This document shows, one piece after another, positions 24,094-32,374 of a stretch of DNA of 34,381 nucleotides. The DNA lies in NCBI GenBank assembly GCA_051646105.1, contig JBOFCO010000088.1:1-34381 (forward strand), read 5' to 3'. The translations under genes and the position numbers were made by a program. The stretch is from JBOFCO01 sp051646105 (GTDB lineage: Bacteria > Pseudomonadota > Alphaproteobacteria > Rhodobacterales > Rhodobacteraceae). The notes beneath the pieces were generated by a model. That model was not told where the DNA came from, made no database searches, and saw nothing but the letters and a program-made list of their open reading frames with translations. Position 1 is the first letter of the stretch, and each line of letters starts with the position of its first letter.

Positions 24094-24854
24094 TGGCGCG
24101 CATCGGCTTCATAGGCACTGGCGAGATTGCGACAGCTATGGTCCGCGGGCTTGCCGGACCGGGTCATGAAATCCTCGTCTCGGACCGCAACGCTGCCACG
24201 GCAGCGCGGCTTGCGGACGAGGTCGCGGATCTGAAGGTCCTGCCCAATGCCGCGGTCGTCGACGGCGCCGACGTCGTGTTTCTCTGCCTGCTCGCCCCGG
24301 TTGCCGTCAATGTTCTGCCCGGCCTGCCTTTCCGTGCCGGCCAGACGGTGATTTCGGTCATGGTCGACCTGCCGCTCGCGCGGCTGCGTGACCTCTGCGC
24401 GCCAGCAACCGATATCGCCATTGCCATCCCCCTGCCGCCCGTTGCCGGGGGTGGATGCCCGATTCCGGTCTATCCGGCTTCTCCGATGCTGGATGCACTG
24501 TTCGGCGGGCGCAATATCATCCTGCCCCAGCGCGACGAGGCTGCCCTCAATGCTCATCTCGCGGCCTGCGCGCTTTGCTCGCCGGTACTGGAGCAGATGT
24601 TGACCGCGGCCAACTGGCTTGCGGGCTTCACCGGCGATCCCGGTGGGGCCGAGGCCTATGTCAGCGCGATGATCCGCGCCTATCTGCCGGAAAGTCCCGG
24701 CAGCGGCCTGCTGGCCGAAGCCCTGCGCAAGCTTTCGACCGAAGGCGGGTTTAATGCAACACTCCGCGCCGCGATGTCATCCGCGAATACCGATCTGCGC
24801 AATGGGCTCGACAGTTTCCGGGGCAGGCTTGGCCTTGACGGGGTGCCAGCATGA
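24093..24854 (+). CDS. Pyrroline-5-carboxylate reductase-like protein
   Basis: NAD(P)-dependent oxidoreductase of the ProC superfamily, 253 residues. The N-terminal Rossmann fold has IGFIGTGEIATAMVRGL (GxGxIA) and VLVSDRNAATAARLADE. The C-terminal helical part, GFTGDPGGAEAYVSAMIRAY and LRKLSTEGGFNATL, corresponds to the dimerisation domain. It differs from housekeeping ProC in several places, for example AIPLPPVAGGGCPIPVY where ProC has a MPNTPA-type stretch. A dedicated imine reduction in this pathway is therefore more likely than proline biosynthesis. It shares overlaps with both neighbours (1 base before, ATGA after), so it belongs to a tightly packed operon. Confidence 0.8.
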   Translation: MARIGFIGTGEIATAMVRGLAGPGHEILVSDRNAATAARLADEVADLKVLPNAAVVDGADVVFLCLLAPVAVNVLPGLPFRAGQTVISVMVDLPLARLRDLCAPATDIAIAIPLPPVAGGGCPIPVYPASPMLDALFGGRNIILPQRDEAALNAHLAACALCSPVLEQMLTAANWLAGFTGDPGGAEAYVSAMIRAYLPESPGSGLLAEALRKLSTEGGFNATLRAAMSSANTDLRNGLDSFRGRLGLDGVPA

Positions 24855-26191
24855 CCACACTCGTCGCGCGGCGGACCCCGGTTCACCGCGGTACAGCGGC
24901 CTGGTCGGCTATCCTGCCGGGGCAGCTCGCGCCGGTCGTGCTGGAACAGGACCAGACGGCGGATTTCGTGCTGGTCGGAGGTGGATTCGCGGGCCTTTCT
25001 GCCGCGCGACGCCTGCGGCAACTGAACCCCGGCGCAAAGGTGGTGGTGCTGGAGGCCAGCCTGCTGGCCGAAGGGGCTTCTGGCCGCAATTCCGGTTTCA
25101 TGATCGACCTGCCGCATGACCTGTCGTCCGACAACTATGCCGGACATGGCGATGACCGGGGGCTGATCGCCCTGAACCGCTCGGCCATCGCTTTCGCGCG
25201 GGAAGTGGTTGCCGATCACGCGATAGACCCCGCCTATTTCGATCCGGTGGGCAAGGTCAACGGAGCCGCCAGCGAAGCAACTGACGGCCTGAACCGCAGC
25301 TATGCCGAACACCTGTCATCGATGAGAGAGCCGAGCGAGCGGCTGGACACAGAGGCGATGTTCCGGCTGACCGGCAGCAGGCACTATGTCTCGGGACTAT
25401 ACACCCCCGGCACGGTGATGCTTCAGCCCGCCGGATATATCCGCGGGTTCGGTCAGGGCCTGCGCGGCGCCGGCGTAGGCGTGTATGAAAACACCCCCGT
25501 CCTGCGGGTGGACCGGCAGGGCAGCGGCTGGGTTGTCACCACACCAAAGGCGAAGGTAAACGCGGGCAAGGTGATTTTCACCAACAACGGCCATCTGGAA
25601 AGCTTCGGCTTCGCGCAGAACCGGCTGATGCATGTGTTCCTGTACGCCTCGATGACGGTCGATCTGGATGCTGCGGCGCTGAAGGCGCTGGGCGGTGAGC
25701 CGCGCTGGGGGATCACGCCATCGGACCCGATGGGCACGACCATGCGCCGGATCGATACAGGCCAAGGGGGCAACCGGATCGTGACGCGCACCTGTGCCAC
25801 GTTCGAGCCGGACATGATCGCAAGCGAGGCATCGCTGCGCCGGACGGCGAGCGTGCATCGCCAGAAATTCGACGCACGCTTCCCCCAGCTGGCGGGAACG
25901 CAGATGGCCTTTACCTGGTCCGGCCACCTGTGCCTGTCCCGCAACGGCGTCTCGGTGATGCGGCAGCTTGAGGACGGGCTTTATTCCGCCTGCGTCTGCA
26001 ACGGCCTCGGTACGGCGCGCAGCACCCTGATGGGGATCGCTGTGGCGGAACTCGCCTCTGGCCAGACAACCGATGCAACCCGGCATTTCACCGCCGAGGC
26101 CGAGCCGCCACGCCTGCCGCCCCGGCCATTTTCTACAGTCGGGGCCAACGCCTATCTGCGCTGGAAGGAATGGCGCGCAGCCAGAGAATAG
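24851..26191 (+). CDS. FAD-dependent oxidoreductase, DAO family
   Basis: Flavin amine oxidase or dehydrogenase of the D-amino acid oxidase (DAO/GlpO) family, 446 residues. After an N-terminal segment of about 38 residues, the FAD site reads FVLVGGGFAGLSAARRLRQL, followed by VVLEASLLAEGASGRNSGFM, as in OrdL/PuuB-type enzymes. The C-terminal FAD contact region is VCNGLGTARSTLMGIAVAEL. Such enzymes oxidise secondary amines, including D-proline or D-hydroxyproline, sarcosine and gamma-glutamylputrescine. The racemase-family gene next to it would fit a D-hydroxyproline dehydrogenase, while the PuuC-like neighbour leaves a putrescine-like role open. No signal peptide is evident. Confidence 0.87.
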   Translation: MTTLVARRTPVHRGTAAWSAILPGQLAPVVLEQDQTADFVLVGGGFAGLSAARRLRQLNPGAKVVVLEASLLAEGASGRNSGFMIDLPHDLSSDNYAGHGDDRGLIALNRSAIAFAREVVADHAIDPAYFDPVGKVNGAASEATDGLNRSYAEHLSSMREPSERLDTEAMFRLTGSRHYVSGLYTPGTVMLQPAGYIRGFGQGLRGAGVGVYENTPVLRVDRQGSGWVVTTPKAKVNAGKVIFTNNGHLESFGFAQNRLMHVFLYASMTVDLDAAALKALGGEPRWGITPSDPMGTTMRRIDTGQGGNRIVTRTCATFEPDMIASEASLRRTASVHRQKFDARFPQLAGTQMAFTWSGHLCLSRNGVSVMRQLEDGLYSACVCNGLGTARSTLMGIAVAELASGQTTDATRHFTAEAEPPRLPPRPFSTVGANAYLRWKEWRAARE

Positions 26192-26247
26192 CCGGCAGGG
26201 AACGATCGGTGCGGCGACCGAAACAAGACAGGATGGCGCGGGGAACG

Positions 26248-27300
26248 ATGACCTTCAAGCGCATGATCCAGGCGGTCGAGACCCATTCCGGAATTCCCAT
26301 GCGGGTCATTACGGGTGGTGTGGGACATATTCCCGGCGCCAGCGTGCAGGAAAAGATGCGCTGGCTGTAAGCCAACGATGATCAGCTTCGCCATCTGGTC
26401 CTGCGCGAACCACGGGGCTACCCGGCGCATTGCTGCAACCTTCTGGTTCCGCCCTGCCATCCCGAAGCCGCTGCCGGCTATATCATCATGGAGCAGATCG
26501 AATACCCCATGATGTCGGGCGGCAACACGATCGCCGTCGTGACGGTGCTTTTGGAAACGGGCATCCTGCCGATGCAGGAACCGGTGACGGAACTGACACT
26601 GGAAGCCCCCGCCGGGCTGATCCACATTCGTGCGAGCTGCGAGGATGGCAAGGTCAAGGCCGTGACCTTCCGCAACGTGCCCGCCTTTGCCGCGCATCTG
26701 GATGCCGAGATTGACGTGCCGCACCTTGGCAAGGTCAGGGTGGATGTCGGCTGGGGCGGGATGTTCTATGTCATCGCCGATGTGCGGCAGTTCAAGGGGT
26801 TGGAACTGATCCCGGAACACGGACGCGAAAGCACCCGGGTTTCCGCAATGATCCGGCAGGCGGCGATCGAGCAACTGCCGGTGGCCCATCCGGATTACCC
26901 CGGCGTGGGCATCAGTATCTCGCAGCTTTCGGGGCCGACGGATGACCCGCAGGCCGACTGGAAAAATGCTGTCACAATGGCCACCGGACCGCTGTCGTGG
27001 GATGATCCTGCCACATGGACCGGCGCGATTGATCGATGCCCTTGCGGCACCGGCACTTGCGCCAAGATGGCCGTTCTGCATGCCAAGGGCGAACTGCCGC
27101 TGCACCGCGATTTCCGGCATCAGGGCATTCTGGGCACGGTTTACACCGGACGGCTGGTGGAAGATGCCCGTATCGGTGACAGCGCGGCAGCAGTGCCGAC
27201 GATTTCGGGACGCGCCTGGATTTCGGGGTTCAGCACGCTGGTGCTTGATCCCGAAGACCCGCTGCCCAATGGCTATCGGCTGGGTGACATCTGGGCATAA
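26248..27300 (+). pseudogene. Proline racemase/hydroxyproline epimerase-family gene with in-frame TAA
   Basis: Would epimerise or dehydrate proline or hydroxyproline at C2. The start MTFKRMIQAVETHSG at 26248 matches the family's N-terminus (ATG 26233 is an alternative). After codon 40 (EKMRWL) a TAA at 26368-26370 replaces what is probably Glu. The frame then continues unbroken with ANDDQLRHLVLREPRGYPAH, MEQIEYPMMSGGN, VTFRNVPAFAAHLDAEIDVP, DRCPCGTGTCAKMA and GFSTLVLDPEDPL to the normal end. A total of 350 codons fits the family. The first active-site position is Ser (MMSGGNT) rather than Cys; the second Cys is kept (CPCGTG). A lone substitution suggests a recent mutation or sequencing error. 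Restart at an internal ATG such as 26488 would lose the N-terminal strand and is unlikely to give an active enzyme. Confidence 0.85.
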
Positions 27301-27343
27301 GGGGCAAAGGCAGGCTTCCCGCCCTTGCAATACCTCTAAAGCA

Positions 27344-28081
27344 TCATTGCGGCAAACTCAGCTTGGTCATCCGCCCACCGTCGATGGTCCAGACCTGCCC
27401 GGCGACAAATCCTGATTCCTCTGATGCCAGCCAGGCCACCAGTGCCGCGACATCCTCGGGCTGGCCCGTTCGCCCGACAGGATGAATGCGCCCGATGTTT
27501 GCCCGAAAGGCTGCCGGATCGGGCATGCTTTCAACATAGGCTTCGGCAAGATCGGTTTCGATCCACCCCGGTGCAACCGCATTGCACCGGATGCCCTCGG
27601 CGCCGTGATCCACCGCTATGGCGCGTGTCAGACCGTGCAGTCCCGCCTTGGTCGCTGAATAGGCGGCGTGATGCGGATTGCAGCCGATGCCTTCGATACT
27701 TCCAATGTTGACGATTGCGCCGCGACTGGCCCGCAGATGGGGAAGTGCTGCCTTGATCAGCAGGAAGGGCGCTGTCAGGTTGACGGCAATCATCCTGTTC
27801 CAGTCGGCCAAGGACATATCCTCGGCACGGGCTTCCTGCATGAAACCCGCATTGTTCACCAGGAAGTCCAGCCGGCCAGCAGCGTCCACAACCTCGCTGA
27901 TGACCTGCGGGGCACAGCCGGGATCGGTGAAATCGGCATTCACCGACTCAAACTCCGCATCCTCACCGCGCTGCGCGGTAAAGACACGGGCGCCATCGGC
28001 ACGCAGTCTCCGGGCAATTGCCAGCCCGATCCCCATCCGCCCGCCGGTAACCAGCGCCACCTTTCCACCAAACCGGCTCAT
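27344..28081 (-). CDS. Short-chain dehydrogenase/reductase (downstream copy)
   Basis: Classical NAD(P)-dependent SDR of 245 residues. The start is the ATG ending at 28081, which overlaps the stop of the upstream SDR gene (ATGA). The open frame continues upstream only as shadow. Motifs: TGGRMGIGLAIA (cofactor glycines), VNNAGF, catalytic Ser in VNIGSIEGIG, YSATK (Tyr-x3-Lys), and CNAVAPGWIETDL. It lies last in the mttB operon and converges on the broken racemase gene. The substrate is not recognisable. A role on an alcohol or imine intermediate of the methylated amine pathway is only suggested by position. Confidence 0.88.
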   Translation of the reverse strand: MSRFGGKVALVTGGRMGIGLAIARRLRADGARVFTAQRGEDAEFESVNADFTDPGCAPQVISEVVDAAGRLDFLVNNAGFMQEARAEDMSLADWNRMIAVNLTAPFLLIKAALPHLRASRGAIVNIGSIEGIGCNPHHAAYSATKAGLHGLTRAIAVDHGAEGIRCNAVAPGWIETDLAEAYVESMPDPAAFRANIGRIHPVGRTGQPEDVAALVAWLASEESGFVAGQVWTIDGGRMTKLSLPQ

Positions 28082-28812
28082 TTGACGGGTTTCCCGCCGT
28101 TCACCTCGACCACCGCACCGCACATGTAGCGGGCAGCATCCGAAGCAAGAAACAGGATCACATCGGCGATGTCCTCCGGCTCCGCGATCCGGCCAAGCGG
28201 CACGGTCCTGCCCAGTTCGGCCACTGCTGTATCGGGATCGAAGCCGCGTTTGGCAAAGCCGGTCCGCAGCATCGGCGTGTTGACCTCGTTCGGGGCGACG
28301 GCGTTGATGCGGATGCCCTGATGCGCGTGGTCCATGCCCATACACTGCGTAAGCGATGCAATCGCCGCCTTGGTCATGCAATAGACCGCGTGGTTAGGAC
28401 CGGGACGCAGGCCCCAGCAGGAAGCGACGTTGACAATCGCCCCGCCCCCCTGCTCCGCCATAAGGGGAATTGCGGCACGGCAGATGCGGAACGGTGCCTG
28501 CACATTGACACCGACATTCAGATCCCAGTCGGCGTCGCCGGTTTCCGTCACCGGTCCGCGCGCAATGACACCCGCATTGTTCACCACGATATCCAGCCGG
28601 CCCAATGCCTTGACCACGGCAGCGGGCAGACCATCGGCATAAGCGGCCTCCATCAGATTGCCGGGCAGGTGCGCCTCTGCCTCGATCCCCTGCGTATCCC
28701 TGTCGGCTACGGCGACGCGCGCGCCCTGCGCCCGCAGTGCACGAACCACCGCGGCACCGATGCCCCCGGCCGCGCCAGTGACCAGCGCCGTTTTGCCTTT
28801 CAGTTCGATCAT
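28078..28812 (-). CDS. Short-chain dehydrogenase/reductase (upstream copy)
   Basis: Classical SDR of 244 residues with LVTGAAGGIGAAVVRAL, VNNAGVIARG, Ser in VNVASCWGLRPG, YCMTK, and INAVAPNEVNTPML. GG..VAVADRD after the second strand (Asp at the cofactor-selecting position) suggests NAD(H) preference. It starts 10 bases after the mttB stop and overlaps the next SDR by four bases, so mttB and the two SDR genes are co-transcribed. The two SDRs are related but clearly distinct. They may act on different steps or on opposite stereoisomers, as paired SDRs do in some hydroxy-compound pathways; that is speculation. Confidence 0.88.
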   Translation of the reverse strand: MIELKGKTALVTGAAGGIGAAVVRALRAQGARVAVADRDTQGIEAEAHLPGNLMEAAYADGLPAAVVKALGRLDIVVNNAGVIARGPVTETGDADWDLNVGVNVQAPFRICRAAIPLMAEQGGGAIVNVASCWGLRPGPNHAVYCMTKAAIASLTQCMGMDHAHQGIRINAVAPNEVNTPMLRTGFAKRGFDPDTAVAELGRTVPLGRIAEPEDIADVILFLASDAARYMCGAVVEVNGGKPVK

Positions 28813-28822
28813 TGTTCTGCCC

Positions 28823-30376
28823 TCAAAACTCTGTATTCAGCGCATCGACCGCCGGGATTTCGCGTTCCCTGCGGGCGATGTAATCCCGCAAAGCCTCATC
28901 AATCCCCGCGTCGAGTTTCGGCTCCTCATAGTCGCGCAATAGCTTACCTGCGTGATCAAGAGCGCGCCGGGTGATCTCGACCGAGCCTTCGGCCTGCCAC
29001 TGCTCGATGGAGTTGTTGTCAAAGAGCTTTGGCATGAAGAAGGCGCGTTCGAAATTCTCCAGCGTGTGCGGATGGCCGAGGTAGTGCCCGCCCGGCCCCA
29101 CATCGCGCACCGCCTGCATGGCTTCGTCAAAGTCGTCCCAGCGCGGGCCTTCGGCCATGCGGTAGCCCATCGCGCACATCTCGGCATCAACCACGAACTT
29201 GGCGACGGAGCAGTGCATCCCGGCCTCGTTCCAGCCCGCCGAATGCCAGATGTAATTCGCCCCGGCATGCAGCACCGCATTCATGGTCATGGCGCTTTCA
29301 TAGCCTGCCTGCGCGTCAAAGGTCTTGGCCCCGCCCAGCAGGTTCGATGTCCGCCACGGCACATCATAGAACCGCGCCATCTGGCCGATCATGAAGTTCA
29401 TCAGGCTGATCTCTGGCGTGCCCGCCATTGGCGCGCCGGATTTCATCGAAACGGTCGACAGATAGTGCCCATAGATCGCCGGTGCTCCCTTGCGGATGAC
29501 CTGCGTATAGGCCAGCGCGCTCAGTGCTTCGGCATTGAGTTGCGCCACCGCCGGAGCAACCGAGGCGGGCGTGTTCGCCCCGCCCAGCACAAAGGGAGAG
29601 CAGAGGACCGGCTGGTTTCGTTTGATAAAGGCTCGCATGGCGGACAGCATGGTTTCGTCCCAGACCAGGGGCGAATTGCCATTGCAGTTGCCGGTGGTGA
29701 CGGGCGTTTTCTCCATCACATCCCGCCCGAACAGGATCTCGCACATGTCCATGACATCCTCGGCATTCTTGCCGCTGGTGGTCATGCCCATGAAGGTCTT
29801 GTCGGAATGCTTCATTGACGAATAGGTGATGTGCAGGTGCCGGTGGCTGACCTTCATGTCCATCGGCTCGACAATGTGGTGCGCGGTCGAATGCAGCGCG
29901 GGCGACATGTGCGACAGTTTGTGGAACATGTTCAGATCGGCAATCGTCGGCCAGCGGCGCACATCATCCAGATCGCGCAGGAAGGGCGCACCGGTCATCG
30001 GGACAAAGATCGAATGCTTGCCGCCAAATGGCAGGCTGCGTTCCGGGTTCCGCGCACGGTAAGTCCAGCCCGAAGGAATGGTCGAGATCAGTTCCCGCAC
30101 CAGCCCGCGATCCAGATGCACCCTTTCCCCGCGCACATCCGCACCGGCGCGCTTCCAATCCTCCAACGCGATCTCGTCGCGGAAGATGACGCCGACCTCT
30201 TCCAAGATCGACATCGAGGCATCGTCGATTTTTTCGACATGGGCCTGATCCATGACCTCGCACAGCGGAATACCGCGTTTCAGCGCTGGCAGCATCTCGA
30301 AATCCGGGGCGGATCGCATCGCCCTGCGTGCGCCCCGCCCGCCAGCCCTGCCCGCCCGTGTCGATTGCTCGGTCAT
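28823..30376 (-). CDS. Non-pyrrolysine MttB-family (trimethylamine methyltransferase-like) protein
   Basis: TIM-barrel methyltransferase of the MttB superfamily, 517 residues. The start is the ATG ending at 30376, with AGGAG 7-11 nt upstream. Family features include MSILEEVGVIFRDE, GWTYRARNPERSLPFGG, FVPMTGAPFLRDLD, TTGNCNGNSPLVWDETM, LGGANTPASVAPAVAQLNAE and DVGPGGHYLGHPHTLENF. There is no internal TAG, so it belongs to the large group without pyrrolysine. Studied members (MtgB for glycine betaine, MtpB for proline betaine) pass a methyl group from a quaternary amine to a corrinoid protein in anaerobes. The adjacent ProVWX and GlxA genes make a betaine substrate plausible here. No corrinoid protein, activase or second methyltransferase is encoded nearby. 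Confidence 0.88.
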   Translation of the reverse strand: MTEQSTRAGRAGGRGARRAMRSAPDFEMLPALKRGIPLCEVMDQAHVEKIDDASMSILEEVGVIFRDEIALEDWKRAGADVRGERVHLDRGLVRELISTIPSGWTYRARNPERSLPFGGKHSIFVPMTGAPFLRDLDDVRRWPTIADLNMFHKLSHMSPALHSTAHHIVEPMDMKVSHRHLHITYSSMKHSDKTFMGMTTSGKNAEDVMDMCEILFGRDVMEKTPVTTGNCNGNSPLVWDETMLSAMRAFIKRNQPVLCSPFVLGGANTPASVAPAVAQLNAEALSALAYTQVIRKGAPAIYGHYLSTVSMKSGAPMAGTPEISLMNFMIGQMARFYDVPWRTSNLLGGAKTFDAQAGYESAMTMNAVLHAGANYIWHSAGWNEAGMHCSVAKFVVDAEMCAMGYRMAEGPRWDDFDEAMQAVRDVGPGGHYLGHPHTLENFERAFFMPKLFDNNSIEQWQAEGSVEITRRALDHAGKLLRDYEEPKLDAGIDEALRDYIARREREIPAVDALNTEF

Positions 30377-30571
30377 CTCGTGCTCCTGAAACGCATATAC
30401 CTTAGGAATAGCAAGGCCCGCCTGCCAACAGCCATCGGCGCGAAGCAAACGGGGCAAAATACGACATGACCTACGAGGTAGCCGGGCCATGCCTGCCGGG
30501 CCCCGCGCGACCTTTGCACCGCTGCTCAAATGCCACTTGCCACATATCCTTGCGCACGGCAGGCTTTGCCC
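30377..30571. promoter_or_regulatory. Divergent intergenic region between mttB and ade
   Basis: 195 bases holding the promoters of mttB (minus) and the adenine deaminase-like gene (plus). Apart from the mttB ribosome site (AGGAG) no box could be assigned with confidence. A small inverted element, CTAC-GAG-GTAG, sits in its middle. Confidence 0.4.
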
Positions 30572-32368
30572 ATGACACATCCCCTGAAATCCTGGGCCGA
30601 GGCTGCCCCCCGTCTGATCGCCGTTGCCGCAGGCCGTGAACCCGCCGATCTCGTGATTCGGGGCGGGCAATGGGTGAACGTTCACAGCCGCGAGGTGCTG
30701 GCGGGGCATGACATTGCCATTGCTGACGGGCGCTTTGCCGCCATCGCACCCGATCTTTCAGCCTCCATCGGCCCCGATACCGAGGTGATCGACGCAAAGG
30801 GCCGCTTCATGATCCCCGGCCTTTGTGACGGACACATGCATATCGAAAGCGGGATGCTGACCCCCGCCGAATTCGCTGCTGCCGTGATCCCGCATGGCAC
30901 CACCACCATGTTCACCGACCCGCATGAAATCGCCAATGTGCTGGGGCTGGCGGGGGTGAGGATGATGCATGACGAGGCGATGATGCAGCCCGTCAATATC
31001 TTTACCCAGATGCCGTCCTGCGCGCCATCGGCTCCCGGTCTGGAAACCACGGGGTTTGAGATCACCGCCGATGACGTGGCCGAGGCGATGGCATGGCCCG
31101 GCATCATCGGGCTGGGGGAGATGATGAACTTCCCCGGTGTGATCGCGGGCAACCCCCAGCTTCTGGCGGAAATGGCCGCGACGATGCGGGCGGGCAAGAC
31201 GGTGGGCGGCCATTACGCCAGCCCCGACCTTGGCGCTGCATTCCGCGCCTATGCGGCGGGGGGTGCTGCGGACGACCACGAGGGTACGGGTGAGGCCGAT
31301 GCCATTGCCCGCGTCCGGCAGGGGATGCGCGCCATGCTGCGGCTGGGGTCGGCATGGTATGACGTGGAAAGCCAGATCACCGCGGTCACGCAAAAGGGTC
31401 TGGATCCGCGCAACTTCATCCTCTGTACCGACGATTGTCATTCCGGCACGCTGGTGAACGAGGGCCACATGAACCGCGTGCTGCGCCACGCCATCGCCTG
31501 CGGCTGCGATCCGCTGGTGGCCCTGCAGATGGCGACGATCAACACCGCCACCCATTTCGGGCTGGAGCGGGAACTGGGCAGTATCGCGCCGGGGCGGCGG
31601 GCGGATGTGATCCTTACCTCCGATCTGCGCGATTTGCCCATCGAGCATGTGATCGCGCGGGGAAAAACGGTGGCGCTGGACGGCCGCATCACCGTGAGCT
31701 GCCCGCATTACGACTGGCAGAAGTCGGCGCGGGAGACGGTGAACATGGGGGCGGCGAAACGGCCCGAGGATTTCGTGATTGCGGCACCCGAGGGGGCGAA
31801 TGCCGTGGTGGCCCGCGTGATCGGCGTGGTGGAAAATCAGGCTCCGACCAAGGCGTTGACCGCCGAATTGCAGGTGCTGGACGGCGCGGTAGAGGGTGAT
31901 GAAAGTAAGGACGTCTGCCAGATCGCGCTGGTCGAACGGCACCGCGCGACGGGCAAGGTGGTGAACGGTTTCGTTTCGGGCTTCGGCTACAAGGGCCGGA
32001 TGGCGATCGCCTCCACCGTCGCGCATGACAGCCACCACATGATTGTGGTCGGCACCAGCCGCGCCGATATGGCTTTGGCCGCCAACCGGCTGTCAACGGC
32101 GGGCGGCGGCGTGACGGTGTGGAAGGACGGGGCGGAAATCGCCTTTGTTCACCTGCCCATTGCCGGGCTGATGTCGGACGCCCCCGCAGCACAGGTTGCC
32201 ACCGCCGCACAGCGCATGGTCGAGGCCATGGCAGAGGTCGGCTGCACGTTGAACAACGCCTACATGCAGCATTCCCTGCTGGCGCTGGTGGTGATCCCCG
32301 AGATCAGGATTTCCGATCTGGGGATCGTGGATGTGACGAAGTTCGAGGTGACGGGGTTGTTTGTGTAA
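30572..32368 (+). CDS. ade: Adenine deaminase-like amidohydrolase
   Basis: Metal-dependent amidohydrolase, expected to convert adenine to hypoxanthine and ammonia. The start is placed at ATG 30572 (MTHPLKSWAEAAPRLIAVAA), giving 598 residues; an ATG at 30530 would add 14 unsupported residues. Metal ligands are in DGHMHIESGMLTP (H88, H90, E92), which is characteristic of adenine deaminases. PHGTTTMFTDPHEIANVLG and CTDDCHSGTLVNEGHMNRVL are also typical. The C-terminal adenine deaminase domain is seen in FVSGFGYKGRMAIASTVAHD and MQHSLLALVVIPEIRISDLG. The segment GGHYASPDLGAAFRAY deviates from the usual GHAPGL pattern, so the substrate may differ from adenine. It is divergent from mttB and may share control with it. 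Confidence 0.85.
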   Translation: MTHPLKSWAEAAPRLIAVAAGREPADLVIRGGQWVNVHSREVLAGHDIAIADGRFAAIAPDLSASIGPDTEVIDAKGRFMIPGLCDGHMHIESGMLTPAEFAAAVIPHGTTTMFTDPHEIANVLGLAGVRMMHDEAMMQPVNIFTQMPSCAPSAPGLETTGFEITADDVAEAMAWPGIIGLGEMMNFPGVIAGNPQLLAEMAATMRAGKTVGGHYASPDLGAAFRAYAAGGAADDHEGTGEADAIARVRQGMRAMLRLGSAWYDVESQITAVTQKGLDPRNFILCTDDCHSGTLVNEGHMNRVLRHAIACGCDPLVALQMATINTATHFGLERELGSIAPGRRADVILTSDLRDLPIEHVIARGKTVALDGRITVSCPHYDWQKSARETVNMGAAKRPEDFVIAAPEGANAVVARVIGVVENQAPTKALTAELQVLDGAVEGDESKDVCQIALVERHRATGKVVNGFVSGFGYKGRMAIASTVAHDSHHMIVVGTSRADMALAANRLSTAGGGVTVWKDGAEIAFVHLPIAGLMSDAPAAQVATAAQRMVEAMAEVGCTLNNAYMQHSLLALVVIPEIRISDLGIVDVTKFEVTGLFV

Positions 32369-32374
32369 GACTCC

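Noticed and set aside
28823..30376. Pyrrolysine-containing MttB read through a TAG
   Set aside because: The frame is complete without any internal TAG, so the protein belongs to the non-pyrrolysine group.
30758..32038. 426-codon minus-strand frame opposite ade
   Set aside because: It is antisense to a complete amidohydrolase with metal-binding motifs.
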